Positions 1 to 7,498 of a DNA stretch of 8,229 bases are shown here, in pieces (the stretch's first letter is position 1; the number at the start of each line of letters is the position of its first letter). Source of the DNA: Verrucomicrobia bacterium UBA6775. Its GTDB lineage: Bacteria > Verrucomicrobiota > Verrucomicrobiia > Limisphaerales > UBA1096. The notes below the pieces were generated by a model that saw only the letters and a list, made by a program, of their open reading frames with translations, was not told the origin of the DNA and made no database searches. Location of the stretch: positions 1 to 8,229 of the forward strand of contig DKGH01000122.1 of NCBI GenBank assembly GCA_002453165.1. Direction: 5' to 3'. The position numbers and the translations under genes are program-made.

Positions 1-642
1 CAACACCACGTTGAGCAGCGCATCCTCCGGCAGTGCCTGCCCGGCGACGGCCATCTCCAGCAATTTCATCTCCAGCTTGTAGTACGGCTCAAACGGTAGC
101 ACTGACTGCGTACCCGGCCACTTGGCCAAGCGATCAGCCCCGCCGGAATCCAAGCGGACAAGGTAGGCGTTGTTCGGGATGTAGGAAACGATCCGTCCAC
201 CGGCCGAGGTTATATGCCGGCGGAATGCCGCCGTGACCGGCCCGCGCGCCTGTGCGATGTAAGTCTTTGGATCGGCCCCGGCGCGAAGCGAGTCCGGGAT
301 GTCCAACTCGGTGCCAAGCGAGGTGTCGATCAAGGCGTTGCGCAGCAACACTGCCTTCTCGTTGCGCACCAGTTCGCCGATTGACTCTTTTGTGTTGCGG
401 AGCCGATGCGGATATTGCTCCTCTACCGCTTCAGAGTTGGCAGTTTCCGGCGCCGTGGCCGGGAGAGCTACTGGCTTGGCCAAGCGGGCAAGTGTCGCGG
501 CCTCCGCGGTAGACGCTTGGCCAAGCGGCCCGGCCGGCGACTCGATCGACGCCTCCTCCGGCCCATGCCGAAAACTCAAGTACGCCAAGCCGACGATGAC
601 CATCGTCAACAAAACCGCGGAGAGTGTCTGCCTGTTTTTCAT
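1..642 (-). CDS. Putative secreted subtilisin-family (S8) peptidase, N-terminal part (runs off left edge)
   Basis: An open frame of 214 codons starts with ATG at 642 and stays open to base 1, so the C-terminal part, including any catalytic domain, lies outside the window. Residues 1-5 are polar and basic (MKNRQ) and are followed by a hydrophobic segment to about residue 24, a signal peptide or membrane anchor. A low-complexity Ala/Pro/Glu linker covers about residues 26-75. From about residue 125 the sequence (YIAQARGPVTAAFRR, GGRIVSYIPNNAYLVRL, VLPFEPYYKL) resembles the propeptide found before many bacterial S8 proteases, as I recall that family; no Asp/His/Ser catalytic motif can be seen because the sequence ends. 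The start lies 6 nt after the stop of the giant cassette gene, so the gene is probably the last one visible in the operon; no clear Shine-Dalgarno is seen. Three copies of the CGCTTGGCC motif lie in the frame, two of them in the linker. Other proteins with the same propeptide-like domain cannot be excluded. Confidence 0.65.
   Translation of the reverse strand, partial: MKNRQTLSAVLLTMVIVGLAYLSFRHGPEEASIESPAGPLGQASTAEAATLARLAKPVALPATAPETANSEAVEEQYPHRLRNTKESIGELVRNEKAVLLRNALIDTSLGTELDIPDSLRAGADPKTYIAQARGPVTAAFRRHITSAGGRIVSYIPNNAYLVRLDSGGADRLAKWPGTQSVLPFEPYYKLEMKLLEMAVAGQALPEDALLNVVL
121..132. repeat. CTTGGCCAAGCG repeat copy in protease-like gene
   Basis: This contains the GGCCAAGCG core (124-132) and the self-complementary CTTGGCCAAG. 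In the coding strand it reads Arg-Leu-Ala-Lys within the propeptide-like domain (DRLAKWPG). A partial copy, CCAAGCG, lies close by at 150-156. Confidence 0.65.
475..486. repeat. CTTGGCCAAGCG repeat copy in linker of protease-like gene
   Basis: This is identical over 12 bases to the copy at 121-132 and to 516-527. Here the coding strand reads Arg-Leu-Ala-Lys (LARLAKPV), a different frame from the copy 41 bp away at 516-527. Confidence 0.7.
514..530. repeat. Perfect 14-bp palindrome with GGCC extension
   Basis: Bases 514-527 are the exact palindrome CGCTTGGCCAAGCG, holding the core once on each strand. Bases 519-530 are GGCCAAGCGGCC, a 12-mer found also at 7499-7510 and, inverted, at 4041-4052. 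The coding strand reads Pro-Leu-Gly-Gln-Ala in the linker of the protease-like protein. Confidence 0.75.
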
Positions 643-648
643 CTTGTG

Positions 649-3600
649 CTACAGCTCGTCCAACACCTGGTAATCCTCCACCACGGCGCGGTAGACCTTG
701 TTTGTTCCCTCCCACTGCTCCTCCATCCGATAGGTGGTCTTGGTGAAGACTTCACCGGTGATGGTGTAGTTAGTGCACATTCCGTAAAACTGTCCCGGTC
801 GGGTCACGATAGACTGCTCGGCCGGCTTGAGCGTCTGCCCAAAACCGTACACCGTCACCCTCGGTTCGTCCTCCTTGACGAGGGACAAAATCTGCTGCGG
901 CAGCCACTCCATCAGGTTTTCGTGAATAGCATATTTTTGCTGCTCCGTCGGCACGCCGCTGACCGCCAACTGCTCGCGGCCAAGGTTGAGGTACGGTGAA
1001 AACTCGGTGAGCGTTGGCGTGGAGAGAATGTCGCCGAGATTCCGGAAACCGCCCATGGCCGCTCGCTGCTGGTAAAGGCCGTTGATCACATTCGACCGGC
1101 CGTTGACCCAGAACGTCGGCAGCCCGTGTGTGCCGTGAAGGATCCAATCCAACTGGGGATACTGGGGATTGTAAGGCGGGATGGACGGCTGAATGATGTG
1201 TGGCGTCTCCTCCGTGCCGTTGTATGCCACGTATGCACCGAGTGTGGGGCTGTCCGGCAGGGAATTGGACAAAACCGGGATACCGGCGAAGACAGACGCC
1301 CAGGCCGCCGAGTTGGTTTGGTTGACGGAGAGCAGACCGCGTGCGGCATTTTCATTAGGTGCCGCCGTGAACAATTGGAGCAGACCCCAGTCGTTGGTCG
1401 GGTGCGTCCCAACGCTGCCAGCCCACGACCACCAGTTGGTCCACGAAGCCACGCCTGACTTGAGATACATCGTCTGCCACGGCGTGCCGCGATGGACACG
1501 CCCCAGCCAACCGATGCCGGGGAACTTGTTCGCCGGGAATTTCCACGCATCGCTGTTCACAACGAGCGGATCCTTTACGTAGTAATTAAAGGCGTTAATG
1601 CCAGCCAATTGACCGCCGCCACCCCACGGTTGGTAACGCTCATTCACTCGGCCGAGATTACTATTTTTGGCGATGACTTCCGCTGAGGAGACGCTTGGAG
1701 GGCGAATCTGGAGCACATTGTTCATGCTATTCGCATCGGTTATCAGCGGATCGGTCAGATCGTTGATCGTGTAGTGCACGAGCGGATCGTTGGCCTGCCA
1801 CGAGGTGCGCTTGTAAAACTTCCGGGCCGGCGTGTATGGCGCCTGTTTGCGAATCAGGTCAGATGGGCGCCGCGGGCGATTTTGCCCCTGAAGGAATGCC
1901 TCAAAATCCTGAATCGCCTTGTCCTTATTTCGGCCGGCGTATGGATCGCTGTTGTAGCTGCGCCAAAAACCCTGGCTGACCTGACGGTGCCCGCGCGAAA
2001 CCTGAATCTGGTCAACAATACCCAATGTCGGACTCGCATTGCCCTGCGAAGGATTGACGCGGTTGGTTTTCCAGAACGAGCCATCATTTAATCCACTACC
2101 CGCAAACAAACCGGCCGACCCCGGTCGCTGACCACTCAACTGCGTGGTGATATCCATCGACGTCACCATGTCGTCGAGATTCACCACATCGACCACGCGA
2201 TTCAGATCGAGGTCGAGCAGGAAGTATTGCACGCGGTTCGTGATATGCAGTTTCCAGTCCGGCACTGCGAACCCGGATTCGAACACATTCGTGAACGCTC
2301 GATTCGCTGGATAAAACCGCTTCCGTGCCGTGCTATAGATCGAGTTGGTGACCGTGGTGGTGGCGGCCCGCAGCGGCACCTTGAATTCACCACCCAGCCA
2401 GTTGCTCTTGAGCGTTGTGAAATTGCGGTACGGTCGCGAAACGAGATTGGTGATCAGTACCGGCAAAACCTGCCCGGCGCGGTTGGTGATGCCGTGATCC
2501 CACAGGCCAATCTGGTAGGATTGCCGCACGTCCATCGCCAGGCGGCGCGGATAGGTGCTGGTGTAGGAATTCCACGCCTCCATGCCGAACACGTTCGTGA
2601 TGCCAAGCGTATACATTTGGTTCGTCCGCCAATTGGCACTCATCGACGGATGTATGTTGTTGATGTGCTGCTTGTTGACCTCGAGCCGACGTGAGACTTG
2701 AACGAGCGATTCCACCGAGTACTCGTTGAAATTCGGCAGCCCCTTCTTGGCCCCCACGATCCACGGCATGCCGTGAATACTTATCTCGAGATCAGTGGCC
2801 GGCGTGCCGTCGTAGAAAGGAAAACGCGGTGACCACACCACGTTGGTCAGATCATAAAAACGCTGCGGCCTTGCCCATTTACGCCAGTCATTGGTCACCT
2901 CAGCATAGTGCGAAATGAACACACCCGGTGGGCCGTTGGTGGGACTCTGGAATTTACGGAAAACCGGCCGCATGACGGTCGGCATGAACGGCCCCGCCCT
3001 GCTCGCGGCAGCAAGATTAATGTGGTTGGACGTAGCATCGTAAATATTTGCCGCCAGTTGCACCAAACGGTGGATGTTGGCCGAGTAGGCGTTAGTCGGA
3101 TAAATCTGAATGCCAGTGGAGACTGCATTAGTCGGGCTGAAGAAGAGGTAGTTTTGCGGGATCGGAAATTTCGGATGCCGCAACCCGGCGATGCCGATGT
3201 CCGGGTTCACCAGCGTCTCCCCAATCGAGTAGACATTGTAGGCATCCTTGGTGGTTGCGTTCGTCAGAACCTGTGACTTTACACTGGCCCGCAGCATCGC
3301 GTGGGCGGCGCGATTGATAAACTCGTTCGCCGTCCAGTTGGTCTGGGTGTTGTAGCCAGTATGCCAGTCGTTGGCATGGTTGATGTTGATCTTGCCCCGC
3401 AACGCTGGCGCGGAGTCGACGCCCAACTGCCCAAGCAACCGGTAAAACGTGTAGCGATCGTAAGAGTCCAGCCTCTTGCGGGCACGGAAATTCCTTGGGT
3501 TCACCTCCATCGACTGGCGAAGACGACTGACGAAGTTGGTCGCCCGCATCGGCGGCTCAATGTATTGCTGGAAAGTCAGGAGTTGCTGAACGTCGGTGAA

Positions 3601-4794
3601 TCGTCGTGGGTTATCCGCGCCCGGCCAAGGGGCGGTCACCGGGTCAGTTCGCAGCCCGTCCTCGCTGTCCAGCATCGGCGTGTCGTTCAACACCAACGGC
3701 CCGTCGGAGTAGTCGTCCACCATGTTAAACCCAAACCGGGACGCCTCGTTAAACGGCAGTCCAAGCGATGTCACCATGCTAGCCAAGCCCTGTGGCACGT
3801 TGTCGCCCGGCACCCAGTCACGACGGGAGCCGTTGTAACGGTGCAACAGAATATCCCGGGAGTCGGAGAAGGAGAGCCGATCGGCCCGCGGGTATTCGAG
3901 ACCGTTCGCGTTCACAGGGCGACCAAGCCAGTCATAGTAGTACCACCACTGGATCGGGTTTAACTGTGCGAGAAAAGCCGCCAGATTCAATTCCCACGAG
4001 CCCACGCCCTGGTTGCGCATGTAAAGGTACTGGTTACCCCGGCCGCTTGGCCTGTCGAGGTTGCGCTTCATTGGGTCGCGCGCCTGATTGTGGATGTAGT
4101 TGATATCCAGCGATCGCCCGGTCGGCAGCACCATGTAAGCATAGCGACCGATGAATTTATTGGTTGGGCTGTGAGGCGCATCCGGATTGTCAAGTTCCCC
4201 AATCCACTCGGGGTCGCCGACAAAGTAATCGGTCATCAACAGACCATCCTGCCCCACGACCGGGCGGCCCTGAAAGTTGGTCACCACCTGCAGTCCAGTC
4301 GGCTCGTAGGCCCGGTTACGGTTGATATCAAGAAAGAACCGGAAGTCGTCTGTCCTGGTAAAATTTTTCGGTCGCCAGCCTAGCGCATTGGTGTCAACGA
4401 ACACCGGCGGCCGAGGCAGATGCTGCAGCTTGGCCAAGTTCATCAACAAGTCGTTCTGGTTCAGCGGCTTACCGTTCGGATAAACATAACCCACGTTCGT
4501 AGCCGACAAGTTTCCTGGAAGATAACCAACGCGGTTGATGTAGTTGGTGGAAACAGACAAGCCATAAGCCAAAGGATTCTGCGTGGTCACCATCCGGCTG
4601 ACCACCTTGGAGAGCGCCTGTGCCGTGGCGGTCTCGGCCATCAACTGGGCACCAGCTTGGTCGGTGATCACCGAGACCGAGGCCCGCTCGCGACGGCTGA
4701 TCGAGAGAAACACCACCGCCATCGCGGTCACCATCCCCAACATGATTAGGGTGATGACCAGTGCCGCGCCGCGTTTTGCCCTGAAAAACTTCAC
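649..4794 (-). CDS. Giant PilX/GspK-like protein (resembles Verru_Chthon cassette protein A)
   Basis: This 1381-residue protein starts with GTG at 4794, overlapping the upstream stop by 4 nt (GTGA), and ends with TAG at 649-651. The N-terminus has a basic stretch (MKFFRAKRG), a hydrophobic helix (AALVITLIMLGMVTAMAVVF) and then a charged region (SISRRERASVSV), the layout of PilX/GspK minor pilins. As in GspK, the Glu normally at mature position 5 of pilins is absent. The rest is a huge, mostly polar extracytoplasmic region. It has a RGKININHAN segment near residues 466-475, a Trp-rich patch near 1105-1130, and a C-terminal block near 1312-1345 (YGFGQTLKPAEQS, then CTNYTITGEV) that I recognise from the Verru_Chthon A family. 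About 27 Thr-Asn dipeptides are scattered along it. Canonical GspK is about 300-330 residues, so this is roughly four times larger. By analogy it would sit at the tip of the pseudopilus; its actual function is unknown. Confidence 0.85.
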   Translation of the reverse strand: MKFFRAKRGAALVITLIMLGMVTAMAVVFLSISRRERASVSVITDQAGAQLMAETATAQALSKVVSRMVTTQNPLAYGLSVSTNYINRVGYLPGNLSATNVGYVYPNGKPLNQNDLLMNLAKLQHLPRPPVFVDTNALGWRPKNFTRTDDFRFFLDINRNRAYEPTGLQVVTNFQGRPVVGQDGLLMTDYFVGDPEWIGELDNPDAPHSPTNKFIGRYAYMVLPTGRSLDINYIHNQARDPMKRNLDRPSGRGNQYLYMRNQGVGSWELNLAAFLAQLNPIQWWYYYDWLGRPVNANGLEYPRADRLSFSDSRDILLHRYNGSRRDWVPGDNVPQGLASMVTSLGLPFNEASRFGFNMVDDYSDGPLVLNDTPMLDSEDGLRTDPVTAPWPGADNPRRFTDVQQLLTFQQYIEPPMRATNFVSRLRQSMEVNPRNFRARKRLDSYDRYTFYRLLGQLGVDSAPALRGKININHANDWHTGYNTQTNWTANEFINRAAHAMLRASVKSQVLTNATTKDAYNVYSIGETLVNPDIGIAGLRHPKFPIPQNYLFFSPTNAVSTGIQIYPTNAYSANIHRLVQLAANIYDATSNHINLAAASRAGPFMPTVMRPVFRKFQSPTNGPPGVFISHYAEVTNDWRKWARPQRFYDLTNVVWSPRFPFYDGTPATDLEISIHGMPWIVGAKKGLPNFNEYSVESLVQVSRRLEVNKQHINNIHPSMSANWRTNQMYTLGITNVFGMEAWNSYTSTYPRRLAMDVRQSYQIGLWDHGITNRAGQVLPVLITNLVSRPYRNFTTLKSNWLGGEFKVPLRAATTTVTNSIYSTARKRFYPANRAFTNVFESGFAVPDWKLHITNRVQYFLLDLDLNRVVDVVNLDDMVTSMDITTQLSGQRPGSAGLFAGSGLNDGSFWKTNRVNPSQGNASPTLGIVDQIQVSRGHRQVSQGFWRSYNSDPYAGRNKDKAIQDFEAFLQGQNRPRRPSDLIRKQAPYTPARKFYKRTSWQANDPLVHYTINDLTDPLITDANSMNNVLQIRPPSVSSAEVIAKNSNLGRVNERYQPWGGGGQLAGINAFNYYVKDPLVVNSDAWKFPANKFPGIGWLGRVHRGTPWQTMYLKSGVASWTNWWSWAGSVGTHPTNDWGLLQLFTAAPNENAARGLLSVNQTNSAAWASVFAGIPVLSNSLPDSPTLGAYVAYNGTEETPHIIQPSIPPYNPQYPQLDWILHGTHGLPTFWVNGRSNVINGLYQQRAAMGGFRNLGDILSTPTLTEFSPYLNLGREQLAVSGVPTEQQKYAIHENLMEWLPQQILSLVKEDEPRVTVYGFGQTLKPAEQSIVTRPGQFYGMCTNYTITGEVFTKTTYRMEEQWEGTNKVYRAVVEDYQVLDEL
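4041..4052. repeat. GGCCGCTTGGCC repeat copy in giant gene
   Basis: This is the reverse complement of the 12-mer GGCCAAGCGGCC and the only full copy inside the 4.1-kb giant gene. The coding strand reads Arg-Pro-Ser-Gly (DRPSGRG). Only shorter CCAAGCG/CGCTTGG matches occur elsewhere in that gene, at 1692-1698, 2603-2609 and 3761-3767. Confidence 0.6.
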
Positions 4795-5795
4795 CGTGTC
4801 TGCCTGATCGGTACGCGCTGACGAAACAGCGTGACCTTGTTGATTTTCTGCCCCAGAAAATTCGCCTGAAATGCTGGTGCCATCTGCCTGACCTGTGCGA
4901 GAACATCTGGCTCTATGACCGCCATCTCCACGTCAAAATAAGCCGGCAACGCCCCGTAAAACCAGGCGTGCTGCTGATGGGCTGGTTCCTGCACCAGCGT
5001 GCCGTCCACCGGCCGGTTAGGAAAGGGAATGAACAGCGCTTGGCCCTGAGAGTTGAGCCGCTCAAGATTTAGGCCAAGCGGATCAGGCCAAGCGGCGGTC
5101 GCCAACAGTTCGCGGCCATATTGGTCGAACGCCGTGATGCGAAAATGAATCACCCCGTCTGTGATCGGCTGGAACAGGCCGGAATCCGATGGCTGCGCGA
5201 CAGCGGCGTCAAAGTGCAAATTAAATGCCAGCGACTTGTTGACCATCGTGGCACGAGGATCCGTCGTGTGCAGCGACCCGGCAGTTCCGTAGCGACCCAG
5301 CATCCCAATCCCGTTCTCCACATTGACCACACGGAAACTCGTGATGTCGAAGCCAAGTTCGCCACGACTGGTAAAAGTAAAGTCCTGCAGAACGTTTGTC
5401 CTAAATCCCTGAGCCAGATCGGAAGCTGTGGCCTCCGCCGTCAACGCGTCGGACTGATAGGCGAGCAGCAACGGCTGGGTACCCGGCGTAGGGCGGGAAT
5501 GAAAGCTCTTGCTGCCGGACAACACGCGGCCGCTTACCTGATCCATTACCGGCGGATAACCGCTTACCTCCATCTGAGACAGTTCGCGGACGATCATTTC
5601 CATTGCCGCGCGACCGCCCTCGTTGACGTCCACCTGTGCTGCGTTCTTACGCAGTGCGCTCTGTGTCGTGTCGAACAATGCATAGAGCACGTAGATTATC
5701 ATCGTCATCACCGACACCGTCACGAGCATTTCGAGCAGGGTAAATCCCCGCTTGAAGCTGGCCTGCAACGGCCTGTTGGTGGATGCGATTATCAT
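4791..5795 (-). CDS. PilW/GspJ-like pseudopilin (resembles Verru_Chthon cassette protein C)
   Basis: A 334-residue prepilin-like protein starts at ATG 5795, directly abutting the TAG of the upstream gene, and ends in a TGA that overlaps the GTG start of the giant gene. The leader has 17 residues with basic K15 and R16. A prepilin peptidase site G17/F18 follows (KRGFTLLEMLVTVSVMTMII), with Glu22 at the conserved mature position 5 and a hydrophobic helix to about residue 42. The next stretch (NEGGRAAMEMIVRELSQME) is typical of PilW/GspJ proteins. The C-terminal third contains LPAYFDVEMAVIEPDVLAQ near residues 275-300 and ends with KVTLFRQRVPI, consistent with a GspJ-like fold. Three copies of the CGCTTGGCC motif lie within 58 nt of the coding sequence (5037-5094), encoding AAWPDPLGLNLERLNSQGQA, probably a tolerant surface loop. 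No clear Shine-Dalgarno is visible; translational coupling is likely. The cassette letter is assigned from gene order and general similarity and is tentative. Confidence 0.82.
   Translation of the reverse strand: MIIASTNRPLQASFKRGFTLLEMLVTVSVMTMIIYVLYALFDTTQSALRKNAAQVDVNEGGRAAMEMIVRELSQMEVSGYPPVMDQVSGRVLSGSKSFHSRPTPGTQPLLLAYQSDALTAEATASDLAQGFRTNVLQDFTFTSRGELGFDITSFRVVNVENGIGMLGRYGTAGSLHTTDPRATMVNKSLAFNLHFDAAVAQPSDSGLFQPITDGVIHFRITAFDQYGRELLATAAWPDPLGLNLERLNSQGQALFIPFPNRPVDGTLVQEPAHQQHAWFYGALPAYFDVEMAVIEPDVLAQVRQMAPAFQANFLGQKINKVTLFRQRVPIRQTR
5037..5096. repeat. Cluster of three GGCCAAGCG motifs in PilW/GspJ-like gene
   Basis: CGCTTGGCC lies at 5037-5045, and GGCCAAGCG at 5072-5080 and 5086-5094. 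The last two are direct repeats with a 14-bp period (AGGCCAAGCGGATC then AGGCCAAGCGGC). The first is inverted and could pair with either one. Each is read in a different way in the protein (GQA, PLG, AWP). Confidence 0.7.
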
Positions 5796-6653
5796 CTACT
5801 GTGTAACGAAATTCGGTGTGCTGAACTTGTGCGGTTCAAAAAAGAAAAACGGTGAGTTCGGATGCTCTGGAAACTGCCCGGTATTCCGATCCGACATCAG
5901 ACGGTTGATCTGACGGTTCACCAATCGACCCGAAACCATCGAGCGAAACACGCGCTTGTTCGGCCCCACCCTCTCCTTGCCGCCAAACTCGAACACAGGC
6001 CATTCCAGCGTCAACTTGACCTCGAAAAAATTCAACTTGCGAAACCTGTTGACGTTCCCAACCCCCGTGCCGTCATACCCCGCCCAATCTTCCACAGTTC
6101 GTACCGGACGCACTTCCGATGTAAGCCGATAGGAGAACGCCATCTCACGGGCAAACTCCGCATGATCAACAGCGCTGCCAGTGATCGCTCGAACCTTGGC
6201 CCGGATGTAATTGTACTCCCCGGAACGGGTGTCGACCTGCGGCCAGTTTTTCACCGTCACCGGACCCACCAGGTCGGCCTGCACCGGCATACTCAGCAGC
6301 CCGATGATCTCCGCACCTCCCGGCAGAAAAAAATGGTTGTCCCCCGCCCCGGCCGGCACCGGTTCCCAGCGATAGCCCGCACGGTTCGAGGTCTCGTCGA
6401 TGCGGATGTAGTCCACATGGTTGGTCAGGTTATCCAGACCGGTGGCACCACTCCGGATCGCCTCCATCCAATACATCCCATCCTGCACGATGATCGTCTC
6501 CTCGCGGTTGTCCTTCTGCACGTTGATCCCCACCGGCAACACACCGATGATGGCAACCAACGCAAACGCAATGATTCCAAGACAGATGACCAACTCGATC
6601 ATCGTAAAACCAGCTGTCCACTGGCGTTGATTTTTTGGAATCTTCAGGTTCAT
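5796..6653 (-). CDS. PilV/GspI-like pseudopilin (resembles Verru_Chthon cassette protein B)
   Basis: A 285-residue prepilin-like protein starts at ATG 6653, which overlaps the upstream stop as ATGA; the stop is TAG at 5796-5798. The leader is 15 residues (MNLKIPKNQRQWTAG) with a type IV prepilin cleavage site G15/F16. Glu20 is at mature position 5, and a hydrophobic helix (LVICLGIIAFALVAIIGVLP) runs to about residue 41. The residues after it (VGINVQKDNREETIIVQDG) fit the PilV/GspI class, where GVLPVG is common. A conserved-looking block near 180-195 contains VEDWAGYDGTG, followed by FFEVKLTLEWPVF and KRVFRSMVSGRLV, suggesting a C-terminal beta-sheet domain. Canonical GspI is about 120 residues, so the body is extended, as in the other cassette members. 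It probably acts as a minor pseudopilin in the inner membrane and periplasm, assembling with its neighbours. No copies of the GGCCAAGCG motif occur in this gene. Confidence 0.82.
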   Translation of the reverse strand: MNLKIPKNQRQWTAGFTMIELVICLGIIAFALVAIIGVLPVGINVQKDNREETIIVQDGMYWMEAIRSGATGLDNLTNHVDYIRIDETSNRAGYRWEPVPAGAGDNHFFLPGGAEIIGLLSMPVQADLVGPVTVKNWPQVDTRSGEYNYIRAKVRAITGSAVDHAEFAREMAFSYRLTSEVRPVRTVEDWAGYDGTGVGNVNRFRKLNFFEVKLTLEWPVFEFGGKERVGPNKRVFRSMVSGRLVNRQINRLMSDRNTGQFPEHPNSPFFFFEPHKFSTPNFVTQ

Positions 6654-7492
6654 TTCAAGTCTTCCTCACTAGGCCATTCCTCAAGCAGGGCACGACCTGT
6701 CATGGAGTTGATCCGGATTTGATGATGGTAAGCAGGCTTGAACTGCCCGTTTTCGACTGTGTCCTCGTACCCACCGGTGACCTGCACATCCGGCCTCGAC
6801 GGCCGGTAATTTCCAAATCGATCCTGCTCGTGCATCACGCTGCCTGACACCAGCGGGATGACCTCGTCGCGTCCGGACTTGAGTTGGCCGCGAGAGTTGA
6901 ATCCCACCGCCGGCAATATCGCCGGGCTGCTATCTGAAATGGGAAACGGGATTGACTGCGCCTGAAATCCGCCAGCTTGGCCTGCCAGGGTGATCTTGTG
7001 GGGCGCGATCAACATTCCCGATGGCAGTTTTTTCCACTCGGTCAGATAGTTGGGAAATTTTTGGCCGGGCTGATCCCCAACCGTCCGCATCGATACGATC
7101 GCGTATCCGCTGTACTGCTTCTCAATCATGTTGGTCAGCGACAACAACCGGGGATCCTTTTTACGGGGTGGCAATTTTTCGCGGTCCACATTTCGAATGA
7201 TGCTCCAGACGTTCGACGGCGTGAAAACCATGTACACGTCCGACCGGTTTCGCAGGGCAACCTGCCGGGCATAACGTAAATCCTCCAGCACTTGCCGCGC
7301 CGCCCCGGTGTTTTTGCCGGTGCGCCCCAACCCCTGCAACGCTGGCAGCGAGGTGCTCACAATGATGGACATGATGGCGATGACAACCAGCAGTTCCAAC
7401 AGCGTAAACGCACTCACCCTGGTGCGCTTCGCTTGGCAAAGCGCTTTACCAAGCGCCGCTCCTTGCTGTTGTTTGTAATTCGTGTCGTCCAT
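6650..7492 (-). CDS. GspH-like pseudopilin (resembles Verru_Chthon cassette protein D)
   Basis: From ATG 7492 this gives a 280-residue protein ending in TGA at 6650-6652. The leader is 28 residues long, with basic KRTR just before the cleavage site A28/F29 (KRTRVSAFTLLELLVVIAIM). Ala replaces the usual Gly at position -1, and Glu33 is at mature position 5. After the helix comes ARQVLEDLRYARQVALRNRS, characteristic of GspH/FimT-like pseudopilins. The start is uncertain. TTG at 7525 would overlap the upstream gene and add 11 residues. GTG at 7417 would leave only MSA before the cleavage site and drop the basic leader. ATG 7492 keeps the leader, lies 23 nt after the upstream stop, and is preferred; no good Shine-Dalgarno precedes any candidate. 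The leader region carries a near-perfect 26-bp palindrome (7430-7455), unusual for a prepilin leader. Letter D is tentative. Confidence 0.78.
   Translation of the reverse strand: MDDTNYKQQQGAALGKALCQAKRTRVSAFTLLELLVVIAIMSIIVSTSLPALQGLGRTGKNTGAARQVLEDLRYARQVALRNRSDVYMVFTPSNVWSIIRNVDREKLPPRKKDPRLLSLTNMIEKQYSGYAIVSMRTVGDQPGQKFPNYLTEWKKLPSGMLIAPHKITLAGQAGGFQAQSIPFPISDSSPAILPAVGFNSRGQLKSGRDEVIPLVSGSVMHEQDRFGNYRPSRPDVQVTGGYEDTVENGQFKPAYHHQIRINSMTGRALLEEWPSEEDLK
6661..6667 (-). promoter_or_regulatory. Possible ribosome binding site for the PilV/GspI-like gene
   Basis: On the minus strand GAGGAAG ends 7 nt before ATG 6653, inside the end of the upstream gene. It partly matches the anti-Shine-Dalgarno sequence at a suitable distance and supports this start. 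It is the only convincing ribosome binding site in the window. Confidence 0.4.
7430..7455. repeat. Near-perfect 26-bp palindrome in leader of GspH-like gene
   Basis: The outer arms are CGCTTGG (7430-7436) and CCAAGCG (7449-7455), and the inner part is AAAGCGCTTT (7438-7447), itself palindromic. Only one symmetric pair (7437/7448) mismatches, and in the minus-strand RNA it becomes a U-G wobble. The RNA could therefore form a stem of about 11 bp capped by a 4-nt loop. The region encodes LGKALCQA in the prepilin leader. Confidence 0.7.
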
Positions 7493-7498
7493 CACATA

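Noticed and set aside
1086..1550. 154-codon minus-strand open frame inside the giant gene
   Set aside because: It is an out-of-frame shadow of the giant gene with Arg/Ser-rich, low-complexity content and no start context.
4110..4117. GCGATCGC, the cyanobacterial HIP1 octamer
   Set aside because: Only a single copy was seen, which is chance at this GC content.
6631..6636. T-run near the start of the PilV/GspI-like gene as a possible terminator
   Set aside because: It is coding (Lys/Ile codons of the leader) with no preceding GC-rich hairpin in the right orientation.
5862..6722. 286-codon plus-strand open frame, with similar long ones at 5121-5855, 3301-3963 and 406-999
   Set aside because: They lie antisense to genes with clear pilin-family motifs, have no recognisable domains and have Arg/His-rich compositions typical of frames opposite GC-rich genes.
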